A DNA stretch of 64,000 bases from Lautropia sp. (GTDB lineage Bacteria; Pseudomonadota; Gammaproteobacteria; Burkholderiales; Burkholderiaceae_E). Location: the NCBI GenBank assembly GCA_030528325.1, contig JAUMZD010000015.1:1-64000 (forward strand), given 5' to 3'. The notes under the pieces are model-generated. The model did no database searches. It was given only the letters and a program-made list of their open reading frames with translations, and was not told the origin of the DNA. The translations under genes and the position numbers were made by a program. Position 1 is the first letter of the stretch; each line of letters starts with the position of its first letter. This document shows positions 62,984 to 64,000 of this stretch, piece after piece.

Positions 62984-63154
62984 ATGAGCAACAGCGCACA
63001 CAATCCCAATTGGCCCAGCAAGACTGGCAATCCGTCTGGTGGCGGTCGCGGTAACAACCCGCCCAAACCGGGCAACGGCTCACCGAATTGGCCCAGCAAA
63101 ACCGGTAATCCGTCCGGTGGTGGTCGCGGCAACAATCCGCCCAAAGGCAAGTAA
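62984..63154 (+). CDS. Small two-repeat peptide
   Basis: A 56-residue product made almost entirely of two near-identical units, NWPSKTGNPSGGGRGNNPPK, after MSNSAHNP. It is rich in Gly, Asn, Pro and Ser, has no cysteine or hydrophobic segment and no signal peptide. The two units differ at several third-codon positions while the protein is unchanged, which argues for selection on the peptide. AGGAAAA precedes ATG 62984. I do not recognise a family; a modified or secreted peptide precursor or an RNA/DNA-binding peptide are open options. Confidence 0.65.
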   Translation: MSNSAHNPNWPSKTGNPSGGGRGNNPPKPGNGSPNWPSKTGNPSGGGRGNNPPKGK

Positions 63155-63545
63155 GCGGTTTTGCCCCTCTTTCGGAGCAAGCGATCCGGGAGAGGGGAGA
63201 CGTCTGGCGCGAGGGCGAATAAGCTCATGACACGCTTTGGACCATTCGTCAGACACTGGAGGATGGCTCTTCGTCCTCGAGCGGTGCGGAGTTGCATCGG
63301 CGTGGATCGTGCTTTCGCCTGCATTCGTGTGGCGATGCCCGGATATGGGTGTGTTGCCGCCCCTGGTCGCGGCAGTCCTGTCCCAGCGTGGGCTTGTTGA
63401 TGCCGACACGCTGTCTGAGTGCCGCAGGCAGTGGTGGCTGCTGTGTTGTGGCAGGGCAGGGAGTGTCTGGTTTGGATGGCAGCAATAGCCTTCCATGTGC
63501 CAGAATGGGCATTCCCGATCCGGATGATCCCGCGAGGTCATGGTC
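63155..63545. other. Gap of 391 bases before the Uma2 gene
   Basis: It contains a degraded family-3 repeat at 63195-63242 (GGCGAATAAGCTCATGACAC and CGCTTTGG). Short open frames are present, but none has an RBS or recognisable sequence. Confidence 0.5.
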
Positions 63546-64000
63546 ATGAATGCTGGCATGTCATCGTTGCCGACAGAGCTGCTCAGTGTCGAAGCTTATC
63601 TCGAGGGCGAGCAGCAGGGAGATATTCGTCATGAATATCTGGCCGGGCAGATCGTGGCCATGGTGGGCGCCAGTCGTGCCCATGCCCTGTTGTGCGGCGC
63701 CTTGCATGCGTTGTTGTTGCCCGCCGCGCGCCGTCAGGGTTGCCAGTTGTTCATGGCTGACATGAAGGTGAGGATCGATGAAGGTCTTGACAGCTATTTC
63801 TACTACCCCGACCTCGTGTTGAGTTGCCATGCCGAGGACAGGCACCCTTTCTATGTGAGCCAGCCTGTCCTGATCGTCGAGGTGCTGTCGCCCTCGACAG
63901 AGCGAATCGACAGCCGGGAGAAGCTCCTTGCCTACCGGCTGCTGCCCAGCCTTCGTGAGTATCTGATGTTGCGGCAGGATCGTGCGCAGGCCGATCTCTA
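63546..64000 (+). CDS. Uma2-family (DUF820) endonuclease-like protein, cut by the window end
   Basis: At least 151 residues of a PD-(D/E)XK-fold Uma2 protein: DIRHEYLAGQIVAMVGASRA near the start, SYFYYPDLVLSC (likely catalytic Asp), LIVEVLSPSTERIDSREKLL (Glu and later Lys) and LPSLREYLMLRQD. This family is linked to restriction-like or mobile-element functions without firm biology. ATG 63546 has GCGAGGT just upstream. The C-terminus is beyond the window. Confidence 0.85.
   Translation, partial: MNAGMSSLPTELLSVEAYLEGEQQGDIRHEYLAGQIVAMVGASRAHALLCGALHALLLPAARRQGCQLFMADMKVRIDEGLDSYFYYPDLVLSCHAEDRHPFYVSQPVLIVEVLSPSTERIDSREKLLAYRLLPSLREYLMLRQDRAQADL

Noticed and set aside
63237..63488. An 83-codon frame between the repeat peptide and Uma2 genes
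   Set aside because: No RBS, no family sequence, and it overlaps a degraded repeat.
62503..64000. Restriction-modification locus (XRE controller plus Uma2 nuclease)
   Set aside because: No methyltransferase is visible and the XRE gene points away from the nuclease; the link is too weak to claim.

Overview
The window is high-GC DNA with dense, tightly packed operons. Most stop/start overlaps are ATGA-type, start codons are often GTG or TTG, and Shine-Dalgarno (RBS) sequences are purine-rich. Gene content (valine, lysine, aromatic and L-fucose catabolism, TRAP and ABC importers, LysR and IclR regulators, tetrathionate respiration) fits a betaproteobacterium of the Burkholderiales. A Lautropia-like organism is my guess, not something the sequence proves. 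I see no rRNA, tRNA, CRISPR array or transposase.

Layout: 0.2-2.4 kb, a DUF945 protein and a nicotinamidase. 2.6-5.0 kb, an Ldh-type (imine) reductase with a D-amino-acid-dehydrogenase-like flavoprotein. 5.1-10.3 kb (minus), tetrathionate reductase ttrBCA. 10.6-11.8 kb, the SstT Ser/Thr transporter with a terminator. 12.0-16.7 kb, a valine-degradation operon (mmsA, acyl-CoA dehydrogenase, enoyl-CoA hydratase, mmsB). 16.9-21.3 kb, a peptide-type ABC importer lacking ATPases, then a TIM-barrel epimerase. 21.4-26.3 kb, TolC, HlyD and two ABC-2 permeases. 26.0-27.1 kb (minus), an IclR regulator overlapping the last permease tail to tail. 27.6-38.5 kb, a catabolic module with unassigned substrate: MBL-fold protein, FAD hydroxylase, DUF2783, VOC enzyme, FAH-family hydrolase, TRAP transporter, maleylacetoacetate isomerase-like protein and MFS exporter, with a LysR regulator inside. 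38.5-40.9 kb (minus), a phospholipid-synthesis triad resembling E. coli ynbAB plus an acyltransferase. 41.2-45.6 kb (minus), lysine/pipecolate/2-oxoadipate catabolism (hglS, amaA, amaB) with a divergent LysR gene. 46.9-50.9 kb (minus), two paralogous DUF4153 membrane proteins. 51.1-61.3 kb, a complete non-phosphorylative L-fucose pathway with a ribose-type ABC importer and an IclR regulator. 61.5-64 kb, a frameshifted signal-peptide hydratase, an XRE regulator, a 56-residue repeat peptide and the start of a Uma2-family nuclease.

Three families of short non-coding repeats are scattered between genes. The most striking is a 165-bp element with 20-bp terminal inverted repeats and internal hairpins, present in three full copies and four fragments, mostly in 5' leaders of catabolic genes. 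The second-best candidate for an undescribed system is the XRE/repeat-peptide locus at 62.5-63.2 kb, whose shared upstream region carries four copies of one operator-like motif.
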